This document shows, one piece after another, positions 19,965 to 29,671 of a DNA stretch of 64,000 nucleotides. The position numbers were made by a program, and so were the translations under genes. The stretch is from Nigrospora sphaerica. Lineage: Eukaryota; Ascomycota; Sordariomycetes; Amphisphaeriales; Apiosporaceae. The notes under the pieces are model-generated. The model was not told the DNA's origin. It saw only the letters and a list, made by a program, of their open reading frames with translations, and did no database searches. The stretch is from positions 372,001 through 436,000 of the forward strand of contig JAGVVL010000029.1 of NCBI GenBank assembly GCA_018287875.1. Direction: 5' to 3'. Position 1 is the stretch's first letter. Each line of letters begins with the position of its first letter.

Positions 19965-21185
19965 CTAAAATTTTCTTTGTAACCACAAACGCATACGCTG
20001 ATACATAGAATGTAGTGTATTGCCAGGCATGTCTTGTAAATAATGTTGATAAGCATGGTAGATTAACCCAACCCCTGTGGCATACCCACCATGCTGCAAA
20101 GTATCTGCCAAATGCCCTGTATAATTTGGAAAGCCCTGTCTAACGGGAGTTTCAAAAATTCTTTTAGCTAACTCAAGCACCCCTTTTACATGAGAAGCAC
20201 CGCCCGTTAATATTAAACCCATTGGAAATCGCTTCCAATAGCCTCGACTCTCTAGTTCTTTACGCGCTAAATAGAATAATTCTTCATAACGGGCTCCAAC
20301 GACTTCCGCTAGTGCTTTTAGAGGAATATTACGCGCTGGCCGATGTTCTGTCTTTTGCAATTCAAGCCAATCATCACTGGATACTTTTTCTGGCAATGCA
20401 TGCGCATATCGTCGCTTAATACCTTCGGCTATATCAGCAGGCAAATGCAAGGACATTACAATATCCCTGGTTACATGATCGCCTGCAATAGGCAAAACGG
20501 CAGTATGTCGAATGGCCCCACCTGTAAATAAAGCCATATCAGCCGTGCCCCCACCAATATCTAATAAACAAACCCCAAATTCCTTTTCATCTTCTGTCAA
20601 AACGGCTTGGCTTGAGGCTAATGGTTCTAAAATAATATCTTTTACGTCAATACCGCAGCTTTTGATACATTTGGTGATATTCTGAAATGCATTGGTAGCG
20701 CCTGTTACAATATGTACTTTGGCAGATAACTCTAAACCTGCCATACCAAGAGGCTCTTGAATGCCTGGCTGATTATCTACGATAAATTCTTGAGATAAAA
20801 CATGCAGAAACTGTTGATCTTTAGGTAAAGAAATAGAATGTGTCGCTTGCATCACTCTATCAATATCAGATTGCATGACTTCATGATTCTCTAAAGATAC
20901 TTTACCATAGGAATTTAAGCTACGAATATGACTGCCGGCAATCCCAGTATACACTTGCTTAATTTTACGATTAGCGCTACTTTCCGCTAAACTCACTGCC
21001 TTTTGAATAGATTGAGTCGTTGCTTCAATATTTGTAATTATCCCTCGTTTCATTCCTTCAGAAGGACTGGTTCCGACAGCGAGGATATCAATATGGTCTG
21101 ATTTACATTCAGCAATGAATGCATTAATTTTAGAAGTACCAATATCTAAAGCAGCGATTAAAAAAGGGTCTTTGGATTTCATCAT
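19965..21185 (-). CDS. ftsA: Cell division protein FtsA
   Basis: Actin-like ATPase that tethers FtsZ to the membrane. 406 residues, intact. Marks are the phosphate-1 loop IAALDIGTSKI (about 10-20), the phosphate-2 loop LLDIGGGTADMALF (about 205) and ILTGGASHVKG (about 325). The C-terminus RMRLWLQRKF is an amphipathic membrane-targeting helix. Its ATGATGA start overlaps the ftsQ stop, suggesting translational coupling, and it sits 9 bp before ftsZ. Confidence 0.95.
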   Translation of the reverse strand: MMKSKDPFLIAALDIGTSKINAFIAECKSDHIDILAVGTSPSEGMKRGIITNIEATTQSIQKAVSLAESSANRKIKQVYTGIAGSHIRSLNSYGKVSLENHEVMQSDIDRVMQATHSISLPKDQQFLHVLSQEFIVDNQPGIQEPLGMAGLELSAKVHIVTGATNAFQNITKCIKSCGIDVKDIILEPLASSQAVLTEDEKEFGVCLLDIGGGTADMALFTGGAIRHTAVLPIAGDHVTRDIVMSLHLPADIAEGIKRRYAHALPEKVSSDDWLELQKTEHRPARNIPLKALAEVVGARYEELFYLARKELESRGYWKRFPMGLILTGGASHVKGVLELAKRIFETPVRQGFPNYTGHLADTLQHGGYATGVGLIYHAYQHYLQDMPGNTLHSMYQRMRLWLQRKF

Positions 21186-21836
21186 CTATTTTCATGCCAA
21201 GTAATCGCTATACCGTCAGGATAACGCAAATCTAGCACAGCAATTTTCTCCGGTTGATGTAATAACTCTGGATGGAGATCTAGTAACCGTTGTAATTGAG
21301 CCATAAGGTTGGTATGCAAAAAAAATAACTGGATACCATTGGACAATTTTACATGACATCGGCTAATCGAAGCTAGGTTGAGGACTGCAATATTTAACTG
21401 GTATGGACGTAAATATTGATTCAGCGTGTTATATTGCTTCCATAAGGCATGACTCTTTTCAGGATCTCCAACTAGAGTCGGTAAATTTAATGCTAATTCG
21501 TTTTCTGTTGCTTTAAAACAATTGCCATTTTGATTGAAATAATATTTATCGGTACCTTGACCTTCTGTAGCGTACTCAAGCATTGCCACTGGTTTTCCAG
21601 ATCCCGCGTAAACAAGCGCAGTAAAAAAAGCAACTGATGAAAACAATCGAAGCCAATATTTTTTGGCCTATGGCATGATGCTTTTTAAAGACTAAAGGCT
21701 TAAAATAAGGTTTTATCCAGCTACGATTCAATATGATAGAAAGGGGTAGAGCAGGATAAATAAAAGCCTTTGTTAAGATAAATTGCGCAATAAGATGGCA
21801 CCTCGCTTGCAGGCGAACTGTATTATGGTAAAGCAT
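21182..21836 (-). CDS. ftsQ: FtsQ-like division protein, POTRA domain not recognisable
   Basis: Single-pass bitopic protein of the divisome. The C-terminal beta domain is clear (LPTLVGDPE, LDLRYPDGIAITW at the very end). The start is in another frame: a basic tract and one hydrophobic segment (ILASIVFISCFFYCACL). The change of frame lies in the overlap 21576-21646. In normal FtsQ, 60-70 residues of POTRA lie between the membrane segment and the KPVA strand; here the segment runs almost directly into GKPVAMLEY. That domain is either deleted or too diverged to see. The position directly before ftsA supports the identity. Confidence 0.7.
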
Positions 21837-21949
21837 TATAGGCCACGCAGTGAGCTGAACATTTTGCTTACCTTATACCTAATTTCTAGTCTAATGTACA
21901 GGATGTCGAATAATCAGAGCCTATAATATAGACAAAACATCCACAGCCT

Positions 21950-23021
21950 TCACAAAGTATGTTGCTCTGTAACATGCGATTTTTTTACTGTACTGAATAC
22001 TGAATTTGTTAGTACTGCTAAAGGAATAGAAAGAAACACCCCCAAAAGCCAAGCAACCCCCGAATACTAAGGTTGCTACCATAATCGCGATAGGATGCAA
22101 TGACATTGCTTCGGCAAATAAAAAGGGAAACAGAACGTGAGACTCTAAAAAGTTGATCACCCCATACACCACTAACAGGTAAAATAACTCTTGGCTTAAG
22201 CCCCACTCTAAAAACCCTACGGTTATAACCGGAACGGCTACGACCACAGTCCCAATATAAGGAACAGCTGCTGATAAACCGGTTAATAATCCTAGCAATA
22301 AAGCATAAGGCAACTGCATATAAGAAAATACAATCGCACTCACCACCCATACGATTAAAATTTCTAAGGCTTTGCCTCGCACATAATGGCCGGTTTTAGT
22401 ATAGACTTCTGTCCATACTTCAATAATGAGTTGTCTTCGCCTAGGAAGAAACTGTACAATCCAGTTTAAAATTTGGTGTTGATCCATTAAAAAGAAATAA
22501 ACTAGCAGAGGCACTAATATCAGATACACACAAAGTGCAATCAAATCTGGAATAGAAGTAATCAAAGAAGATAAGATCCACTGCGTACAATAGTTCATAA
22601 AGTGCGTGACTTCGCTAGTTAAGCTTTGTATTTGTTCTGCAGAGACATAACGAGGATAGTAATGATGTAACTCACTTAAGGCATCATAACTTCGCGTAGT
22701 TAATTGAGGAAGCTGGGTTAATAAGTTATGCAACTGCCTTAATACTAAAGGCATAATTAGAGCTTGTACGCCCAACGTAGAACCTAAGAAAGTAAAATAA
22801 GTTATCAATACAGAAGCTGAATAACTCAAACGCAAATAACGCTCTAAAAATAAAACGGGCCAATGGAGTAAATAAGCAAGGACTAAAGCTAATAGTACTG
22901 GAGTCAATAAAGCCCCAATATACTTGATCACTAGTACCACAAAAATCAGGCAAGTCCATAAATTTAATCGCTCTGGATCGCTCAACAAAGGTTTCAACCA
23001 ATCACGCAAAGAATTATTCAT
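21950..23021 (-). CDS. AI-2E/PerM family transporter
   Basis: Polytopic inner-membrane protein of about 357 residues with some seven hydrophobic segments. The family marks PLLVYFFLMDQ, LTGLSAAVPYIGT and the E-SHVLFP...LHP segment are visible. The substrate is unknown. Two five-C runs, 22039-22043 and 22057-22061, each appear to lack a base; correcting frame there restores a typical end and a stop at 21950. ATG 23021 is preferred to one 54 bp upstream because typical family N-termini begin close to the first membrane segment. Confidence 0.8.
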
Positions 23022-23155
23022 TATCAAAACCTCTAAACGAAAGTAGACATCTTGTGATCTACCCAACAATATCACTAGTGAACTGCATACCCTTTATGTA
23101 AAATAGGTCTTATTATAAGCTTGCTTAAGTCTTTCAGCAATTTATTGTTATAGTT

Positions 23156-23635
23156 ATGTCATCTTCCCTAGCCATCCATGCTTATTTATTACATCGTTAC
23201 CCAAGCCTGTTTATAGATAAAATTCTTCGTGTTATTCCTGATGAGTGTATTGTGGCATTAAAAAATGTCTCAATTAATGAGTCTTTCTTTCAAGGGCATT
23301 TTCCTGAGTTACCTATTATGCCAGGCTCTATAATTTTAGAAGCCATGAGTCAAGCCGCAAGCCTTCTTGTCAACTATAGTGCATGCCAATCACAATTACC
23401 CAACCCTAACACACCCTATTTATTAGCGGCATGGGATCGGGTGAAATTTAAAAAAACCGTACACCCAGGAGACCAGTTAATTATCACAGCCAAAATAAAA
23501 AACAAAAAACTGCATTTTATAAAGTTCCAACTCACAGCTAAAGTAGATAACGCAATAGTGTGTACCGCTGAAATGATAGGCAGTCAATCCAGTCATCTAG
23601 AACTAAAACATGAAACAAATAGCAGGGGTAGATGA
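23156..23635 (+). CDS. fabZ: 3-hydroxyacyl-ACP dehydratase FabZ
   Basis: Hot-dog fold dehydratase of fatty acid elongation. 159 residues. The active-site histidine is in GHFPELPIMPGSIILEAM (about residues 49-66), and HRYPSLFIDKI at the N-terminus is typical. It overlaps rnhB by 26 bp. In many proteobacteria lpxA and lpxB lie between these two genes; here they do not. Confidence 0.93.
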   Translation: MSSSLAIHAYLLHRYPSLFIDKILRVIPDECIVALKNVSINESFFQGHFPELPIMPGSIILEAMSQAASLLVNYSACQSQLPNPNTPYLLAAWDRVKFKKTVHPGDQLIITAKIKNKKLHFIKFQLTAKVDNAIVCTAEMIGSQSSHLELKHETNSRGR

Positions 23636-24182
23636 AGCGGGGCGCGGCCCATTAGCCGGCCCTGTCATAGCGAGTGCCGTGATACTAGATCCCACCCGCC
23701 CTATCACAGGCTTAACCGATTCTAAAAAGCTCAGCGCCCCACAACGAGAAAAGCTAGCCATTCAGATACAAACGCAAGCGATTGGCTGGGCGATAGGTGA
23801 AGCTTCTGCAAAAGAAATTGATCAATATAATATATTAAAAGCCACGCTATTAGCCATGCAAAGAGCCATCACTGCGCTACCTATCTTACCTGATGAAGCG
23901 CTGATCGATGGTCAACATAGCCCGATACTTGCTATACCAACCCAAACTATAATCCGAGGTGATCAGCTGATCCCTGCTATTAGCGCAGCTTCTATTCTAG
24001 CGAAAGTCTTTCGAGATGAGTACATGACTAGATTACACCACACCTACCCTGAATATGGTTTTGCACAACATAAAGGCTACGGCACGGCCAAACATTTAGA
24101 AGCGTTACGCACTTACGGTTACATCATAGAGCATCGCTATTCTTTTACACCAGTTAAACGATGTGATAAAAGAGTGAACTAA
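23610..24182 (+). CDS. rnhB: Ribonuclease HII
   Basis: Removes ribonucleotides and RNA primers from RNA-DNA hybrids. 190 residues, intact. The start GVDEAGRGPLAGPV gives the Asp-Glu pair of the active site; LIDGQ (about 95) and AASILAKVFRD (about 131, third and fourth acidic residues) follow. It is translationally linked to fabZ by overlap. Confidence 0.95.
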   Translation: MKQIAGVDEAGRGPLAGPVIASAVILDPTRPITGLTDSKKLSAPQREKLAIQIQTQAIGWAIGEASAKEIDQYNILKATLLAMQRAITALPILPDEALIDGQHSPILAIPTQTIIRGDQLIPAISAASILAKVFRDEYMTRLHHTYPEYGFAQHKGYGTAKHLEALRTYGYIIEHRYSFTPVKRCDKRVN

Positions 24183-24209
24183 TTGCAAGCATTATTATTT
24201 ATAACCCCA

Positions 24210-24239
24210 TTGACAGTTTATCTACTTTTTCCTTAAAAT
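24210..24239 (+). promoter_or_regulatory. Candidate sigma70 promoter for rpmH-rnpA
   Basis: TTGACA (24210-24215), 18 bp, TAAAAT (24234-24239), about 78 bp upstream of rpmH. Both boxes are near consensus. Confidence 0.5.
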
Positions 24240-24316
24240 TCGACGAACCTACGCTTCATACTTATTAAGCGTTACGAAGCATTATAATTAACAACCTGCT
24301 TTTTAAAAAATAACCT

Positions 24317-24457
24317 ATGAAAAGAACTTATCAACCAAGCCGTTTGAAACGGAACCGAACACATGGCTTTAGAGCCCGCATGGCTACTCGACATGGACGC
24401 GCTATATTAAACCGACGCCGGGCTAAAGGCAGATGGCAGTTAAGCGTATCGGGCTAA
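24317..24457 (+). CDS. rpmH: 50S ribosomal protein L34
   Basis: 46-residue basic protein of the large subunit. [19 protein letters not shown] followed by RRRAKGR is the classic L34 pattern. It is followed 25 bp later by rnpA, the standard order. Confidence 0.96.
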   Translation: MKRTYQPSRLKRNRTHGFRARMATRHGRAILNRRRAKGRWQLSVSG

Positions 24458-24482
24458 TACTGTTATTTAGCCGCTTAGCGCA

Positions 24483-24831
24483 ATGAGCCAACATTTTAAA
24501 AAACGCACGGTTATCCCGCTCTAAAGACTTTCAATGGATTTTTAAGAAAGGTACGTTTTTAAGAAATGAACTATGCAGAATATATGCTTGTCCTAATGCT
24601 CAAACGCAAAGCAGACTCGGCGTCATTGTCGCTAAAAAAGTAATTCCTAAAGCAACGCATAGACACCAGTGGAAACGGGTCGTGCGAGAAACATTCCGGA
24701 TGCACCCTAAAGCGCTATCAGGGTATGATATTATTGTGATGATCAAAAAACCTCCTTATAGTAATCAACACTTACGTCAAGGGTTAGAAGCAATATGGGA
24801 GAAAATTGAACAATGGCATGCAAGAAGATAA
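24483..24831 (+). CDS. rnpA: Ribonuclease P protein component
   Basis: Protein cofactor of RNase P, which trims the 5' ends of tRNAs; its RNA partner lies at 45.1 kb. A frame change at the six-A run 24498-24503 splits the first few codons from the rest. The main frame shows SRSKDFQWIFKKG, SRLGVIVAKKV and the RNA-binding motif RHQWKRVVRETFR. Length about 116 residues, as usual. No yidD is recognisable in the 150 bp before yidC, where it is often found. Confidence 0.88.
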
Positions 24832-24998
24832 CCCTATATAATTTACCCTTCATGCAGTAGGGTATAATCATCCTAAGATAGACGCTTCCTTCCATTTCTG
24901 TATTTTTAATCAGCACCCCATGGGGTTAGGCTTAACAGAACTGGCTAGAACGGTTACCGAATTGCAAACTTAAATAATCAAATTTGCGAGAAATAATA

Positions 24999-26636
24999 AT
25001 GGAGCGATTAAGAGTTATTCTTCTAGCTAGCTTAGCTGGCGTACTCGTATGGTTAGGGAACGCTTGGATAAAAGACACCTATTCTGTTCAACCCTCAACA
25101 ACCACCCCACTCAAAGTAGAAACACCCTCCCTCAAATCAGAGCCCACTGAGACTCGTCAGCCCATTCCTATGGAACGTCGAATCCGTTTTCAAACGGATG
25201 TGTTAACAGGAATCATTGACAAACAAGGCGGAAAACTTGTCTACTTAGCCTTACGTGCCTATCCAGAACAGTCAAGCACATCCGCTCAGCCCTTTGTATT
25301 ACTCGACCATACAGAAGCACGTTATTATGTCGCACAAACCGACTGGCTAGAAACGAATCCACCATTAGCCACCCATGCCTCTCCTTTATATGAAAGCGAG
25401 TATGACGCTTATACCCTAACGTCTGACCAACAATCATTATGCATTAAGCTAAAACGCATGCATCAAGGTCTTGAAATTCAAAAACAATTTATTTTAAAGC
25501 CAAATAGTTATCAAATTGATATTCAACACCAAGCACATAATACGACGCAAACTAACTATTCCATTCAGCCTTATGCCGAGCTGACTCAACAAGTTGAGAG
25601 ACCCAAAACTGGCTGGTTTAGTACACAAGCTTATACGGGTAGTGTGATCTCTTGTGAGACGCAACGCTATCAAAAAATAGATTTCAATCAGCTGCATCCA
25701 AAAAGTTTACCAAAAGGAGAACACAATGGATGGTTAGCTTTTGTAGAACCTTATTTTACTAGTGCTTGGATTCCAAAATTAACCCCTATCTCTTACTATA
25801 CCCATCATCAAGGTAAGCAGAAGACCCTAGGCATGGTAGGCAAGACACTCAACCTCGCCCCTTCTCAAACCGTTACCACCAACTTATCGCTATATACAGG
25901 CCCCAAATCAATTGAATTGCTCAAAATAAGTGATCCACACTTACCATTATTAGTAGATTATGGAACCTTTTGGTTTATTGCCAAGCCATTCGTTTGGTTA
26001 CTCAAACAGTTGCATCGATGGCTTGGAAATTGGAAATGGGCAACTATATGCACCCTCATTTTTATACGCTTAGCACTACTTCCTATTTCCGCTAAAGCTT
26101 TCAACGCCACACGCGCTCAAAATCAATTAAAACCTAAAATAGATGAACTCAGTAAACGGTATGGTAATGATTGGCAACGGTTTGCTCAAGCGAGAGCAGC
26201 CTTATATCAACAAGCAGGTATCAGTATGTCAAACGGTCTGCTTGCAATGCTAGTGGCTCTCATGAATATCTTTATCTTTTTTGCTTGGTTAGGCGTATTG
26301 CGGGAAACCATAGAATTGCGACAAGTTCCTTTCATGCCTTGGATCCCAAGTTTATTTTCAAACGACACTTACTACATCTTTCCAGTGCTGCTAGGTTTAG
26401 CAAGCTATGCAAATTTGTTTATGGATCGACAAACGATGCCCACACCTTCTGAACAAGACATCACAGGCAACTATATCGCTTTATTACCGTCAGTGTTTTT
26501 TGTCCTATTTTCTAGTAATTGGCCTATTGGATCCATCTTATACTATTTACTGGAACAGACGATCTCCGCCATCCAAAAATGGTGGCTACTACGAAAACCA
26601 CTCACTTCAACATGGCATCAAGCGTCCACCTTATAA
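24999..26636 (+). CDS. yidC: Membrane protein insertase YidC
   Basis: Oxa1-family insertase of the inner membrane. About 545 residues, intact. There is an N-terminal membrane anchor (LRVILLASLAGVLVWLG) and a large periplasmic beta domain (about 50-330), then the five-helix core from about 350, with KAFNATRAQNQLKPKIDELSKRYG being the conserved cytoplasmic loop. ATG 24999 is preferred over TTG 24984. The last codon is 1 bp from tpiA. Confidence 0.94.
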   Translation: MERLRVILLASLAGVLVWLGNAWIKDTYSVQPSTTTPLKVETPSLKSEPTETRQPIPMERRIRFQTDVLTGIIDKQGGKLVYLALRAYPEQSSTSAQPFVLLDHTEARYYVAQTDWLETNPPLATHASPLYESEYDAYTLTSDQQSLCIKLKRMHQGLEIQKQFILKPNSYQIDIQHQAHNTTQTNYSIQPYAELTQQVERPKTGWFSTQAYTGSVISCETQRYQKIDFNQLHPKSLPKGEHNGWLAFVEPYFTSAWIPKLTPISYYTHHQGKQKTLGMVGKTLNLAPSQTVTTNLSLYTGPKSIELLKISDPHLPLLVDYGTFWFIAKPFVWLLKQLHRWLGNWKWATICTLIFIRLALLPISAKAFNATRAQNQLKPKIDELSKRYGNDWQRFAQARAALYQQAGISMSNGLLAMLVALMNIFIFFAWLGVLRETIELRQVPFMPWIPSLFSNDTYYIFPVLLGLASYANLFMDRQTMPTPSEQDITGNYIALLPSVFFVLFSSNWPIGSILYYLLEQTISAIQKWWLLRKPLTSTWHQASTL

Positions 26637-26637
26637 T

Positions 26638-27403
26638 ATGCGGACTCCTTTAGTCGCTGGAAACTGGAAATTATACGGAAGCAAAGACTCAGTCAAGCAT
26701 TTACTCACGGCGCTGCGTCATTCGGTAACCTACCATCCCCGTCTTAGCGCAGAGATGGTAGTATTGCCGCCAACCCTTTTATTCCACAAGTTGAAGCAAT
26801 GTTACAAAGCACACCCATTGCATGGGGCGCACAAGATATGTCTTGCTATCGAACAGGGGCATACACGGGAGACATTTCAGGCGACTTGTTAAAGGAATTT
26901 GGTTGTCGTTATATTCTTTTAGGTCATTCAGAACGAAAAAATTATCATCAAGAAGACCCAAAAGATATAGTACCTAAATTAAAAATTGCTAATGAAATTG
27001 GACTTAGACCTATCCTTTGTCTAGGAGAAACACAAGAAGCATATCAAGCCAATCAAACAAAAAGCAGCTTATTCAATCAATTAAGCACGTATTGCACCGT
27101 TGGCCCAGAAGTATTACAAAACGCCATATTGGCCTATGAACCTCAGTGGGCGATAGGAGCAGGCGAAGCTCTACCCCCGAAAAAGTCCAAACCATCCATC
27201 AATGGATCCGTCAAATTATTGCAAGCGAAGTTAGCAGTGATCTTGCGAATAACATGCGTATCCTGTATGGTGGAAGCATTCAGCCTAATAATGCAAAATC
27301 ATTATTTGCAATGCCTGATGTAGATGGCGGCTTAGTGGGTCGTGCATCACTATCAGCAGATAAATTTTTATCTATTTACTACGCTTGTCAACCACCATGT
27401 TAG
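26638..27403 (+). CDS. tpiA: Triosephosphate isomerase
   Basis: Interconverts dihydroxyacetone phosphate and glyceraldehyde 3-phosphate. Catalytic residues are all present: Lys in AGNWKLYG, His in LGHSERK, Glu in AYEPQWAIG; the phosphate loops LYGGSIQPNNA and DVDGGLVGRASL follow. Two frame changes, near 26777-26780 (T run) and at 27174-27178 (five C), divide it into three frames. Its end overlaps secG. Confidence 0.9.
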
Positions 27404-27693
27404 CTAAAGTCTTACTAGTATTTCATATCATCAGCGCCGTATTATTAATACTTCTCGTGTTAATGCAACCGGATAAAGGAGGTAGTATGATTGGAATGGG
27501 AGGCGCTTCACAGACTTTATTTGGTAGCCAAGGTTCAGGCTCATTTATTGCAAAATTAACAGGTGTTTGTGGAGGGTTGCTATTCATTACTAGTTTTACG
27601 TTGAGTGCGCTCGCTTCTCGTAGTGATTTAAGCGAAATGGATGTTAATCCGAGTACGGTACAGACCATATCGCCTCAAACCTCTGAAAAATGA
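27397..27693 (+). CDS. secG: Protein translocase subunit SecG
   Basis: 98-residue accessory subunit of the SecYEG channel. Two hydrophobic helices (about 5-25 and 53-73) flank the conserved GGSMIGMGGASQTLFGSQG loop. ATG 27397 overlaps the tpiA stop; a TTG four codons earlier is less likely. A tRNA-Leu follows 20 bp later, as in many gammaproteobacteria. Confidence 0.92.
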   Translation: MLAKVLLVFHIISAVLLILLVLMQPDKGGSMIGMGGASQTLFGSQGSGSFIAKLTGVCGGLLFITSFTLSALASRSDLSEMDVNPSTVQTISPQTSEK

Positions 27694-27713
27694 TTGTGGT
27701 TGATTCTATTCAT

Positions 27714-27795
27714 GCCGAAGTGGTGAAACAGGTAGACACGCTGTCTTGAGGGGGCAGTGGCGCAAGTCGTGCCGGTTCGAGTCCGGCCTTCGGCA
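27714..27795 (+). tRNA. tRNA-Leu(GAG)
   Basis: 82-nt class II tRNA. Acceptor GCCGAAG/CTTCGGC, anticodon arm CTGTC-TTGAGGG-GGCAG with anticodon GAG, a variable arm, and T-arm GGTTCGAGTCC. No CCA is encoded. Confidence 0.93.
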
Positions 27796-27997
27796 TTTCT
27801 TTCAGTATTGTTTATTGGTGATTAGATCGCCAACCCATGATACAACTCTAAAACGTTTCAAATGATTAAGTGCGATTTTTTATTAGCATTTTAAAAAGCA
27901 CTGCTTACAATCATCAAAATGGTATCTATCATTTTCAGATTGGTCTTCCATTGCTTTTTCTTCCCCAACTACACCCCACTTTATAAAAAAGAGCGGG

Positions 27998-28258
27998 ATG
28001 ATTTGTACAAGTGGTAAGAAGACACTCCTAAAAGCGTGTGCTCCAAAATCGCATAATTCAGAGATTGTAGAAAAACTAAAAATACAGGCAAGCTATCAGG
28101 CGTTACTAAATGATGATAGCAAGCTTAAAGAAAATGTATGCGTCGATATTTCAAAAAAGGACTACGCATTAATAAATACCTCCAATGAAATTACGCATGC
28201 TTTTCCACCCCATAAAATAATCAAAGACTCAAAAAGCAGACTAAGTCCCAATAAGTGA
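27998..28258 (+). CDS. Small unknown protein A (shares motif with two neighbours)
   Basis: 86 residues, not recognised. Basic and Lys-rich. The core EIVEKLKIQASYQALLNDD (about 22-40) resembles segments of the two next plus-strand genes (28433 and 29000), and the region around FPPHK also recurs in the third. It is preceded by GAGCGGG at ribosome-site distance. It lies where many relatives have the nuo operon after secG-tRNA-Leu. No membrane segment or signal peptide. Confidence 0.5.
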   Translation: MICTSGKKTLLKACAPKSHNSEIVEKLKIQASYQALLNDDSKLKENVCVDISKKDYALINTSNEITHAFPPHKIIKDSKSRLSPNK

Positions 28259-28432
28259 TGAGGTAACTTGAAAGTACCCTTACCGATTTACATTGATTGC
28301 ATACGCCCAACGTTAGAGTGTTTGCTTTGTTAACGTTAGATAAAAATTCACGTAATTTTACTCTGTTGAAGTTTTGAGTGATTTATTATAGTGTTTTTAT
28401 AGGGCATTTAATTATATCAAAGGAGTTTGTTT

Positions 28433-28750
28433 ATGTTTTCAGTAACGGGTTTAAGAGATAATCCAGAAATGTTAAAACAGGTAGTATTACAAGAGCTTTT
28501 AGAGGTGCTTTTTGAAAAAGAAAATAAAGAGCTACCCATAAAATTTTATGAGAAAGTAATGGGAATTCAAGCAATAAGTGATGAAGAAATTCAGGAGCTG
28601 TTTGAGAGTACAGGAACAGCATACAATCGACTATTTAAGAAGGACAATCAAAAGATTGTTGAAAGCTTAGTAAAGAATAGGACAGACCAATATAAAATAC
28701 TAAAAGAACAACTACTAGAAGCAGAGCGTAATCAAAGACCCTCTCCATAA
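28433..28750 (+). CDS. Small unknown protein B
   Basis: 105 residues, predicted almost all helical, not recognised. The start ATG 28433 follows AAAGGAG by 7 bp, a strong site. Acidic start, charged helices (LEVLFEKENKELPIKFYEKV) and the shared pattern IVESLVKNRTDQYKILKEQ near the C-terminus. Probably a paralogue of the genes on either side. Confidence 0.6.
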   Translation: MFSVTGLRDNPEMLKQVVLQELLEVLFEKENKELPIKFYEKVMGIQAISDEEIQELFESTGTAYNRLFKKDNQKIVESLVKNRTDQYKILKEQLLEAERNQRPSP

Positions 28751-28999
28751 GTTGAAGCCTTCAGGCAGTGTTATGTCATAAAAGATAGTGCTGCCTAAGG
28801 CCAACCAATAGGCTTGCTTTAATTCCGAATAAGCCATTCAAAATAACATAGCCGTTTTGTTTTACCCATATCCAAACAGAACAGCGCATTCATACAATCA
28901 ATTGATCCTGAAAGTAATATCCCAGTATTGTGCCTAAGACGGCTAACCCGAACCAACTCCCAACCTAATTTTTACTATATTGAAGTACCTCATCATTCA

Positions 29000-29338
29000 A
29001 TGATAGTCTCTTTTTTATTAGAAAAGGGCTTAATGATGGAAAAGATGACAGGGTATACCAATGCTTTTGATTATATATTCGGGAAGCTATCTATTGTAGA
29101 TAAGCTTTTTTATGAAAAAAATACCAAGCTATTTCAGGAATGCAAAGCGATAGCACAAGGTACGCAGCAGTCATTTGATCCCGAGGTTTTAGAGATCCTT
29201 AAAAAAGATGATCAATATTCTACGCTATTGAACAATGATAAGCTGACAGAAGAGGCGATTCACGAATTTAGACCACCCCACCATGCATTAGAGAACCATA
29301 CCCCTGACCCTCATCGCTACTCTCTTCGACCAAGATGA
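29000..29338 (+). CDS. Small unknown protein C
   Basis: 112 residues from ATG 29000; ATGs at 29033-29045 or a TTG at 28928 are other possible starts. Helical, not recognised. EVLEILKKDDQYSTLLNND and the following PPHHA echo protein A. Its Arg-rich end RYSLRPR closes the gene. Candidate secreted protein only by context. Confidence 0.55.
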   Translation: MIVSFLLEKGLMMEKMTGYTNAFDYIFGKLSIVDKLFYEKNTKLFQECKAIAQGTQQSFDPEVLEILKKDDQYSTLLNNDKLTEEAIHEFRPPHHALENHTPDPHRYSLRPR

Positions 29339-29463
29339 GATAGAGCATAAAGGTAACGCTTCTCCCTAGACAATACTAAAATAGGGAGAATGAAAATACA
29401 TCACCAAGCTCAGTAGTCTTCAGCAAAACAATTGCTTTGCTATATTTAATAATACTTTCAAAG

Positions 29464-29487
29464 TGGGCCCACTAGGATTCGAACCTA

Positions 29488-29521
<34 letters not shown>

Positions 29522-29536
29522 CTGAGCTATAGGCCC
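29464..29536 (-). tRNA. tRNA-Ile2 (CAU anticodon)
   Basis: 73 nt. Acceptor GGGCCTA/TGGGCCC, anticodon loop CTCATAA, T-arm CTAGG-TTCGAAT-CCTAG. The ACTCATAAT context matches the lysidine-modified isoleucine tRNA rather than either methionine tRNA. No CCA is encoded. Confidence 0.85.
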
Positions 29537-29671
29537 CTATATGAAATAATATCATAGCGGTTCTTCAAAGAATAACAACCCCTTTAGGTAAACAGTAGTG
29601 CCCTGTTATTTAGCGAAATAAGCTGATAGAATAAACAATATTTTTACAACTATAGCAATAATGAGGTTTTT

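Noticed and set aside
24832..24998. A yidD gene between rnpA and yidC
   Set aside because: Only a YPSCS-like peptide and a 45-codon open stretch are visible; the Cys/Arg-rich YidD core is missing in every frame.
26407..26892. 161-codon plus-strand open frame across the yidC/tpiA junction
   Set aside because: Its first part is out of frame inside yidC; its middle is the real tpiA start and its end is out of frame after the break in tpiA.
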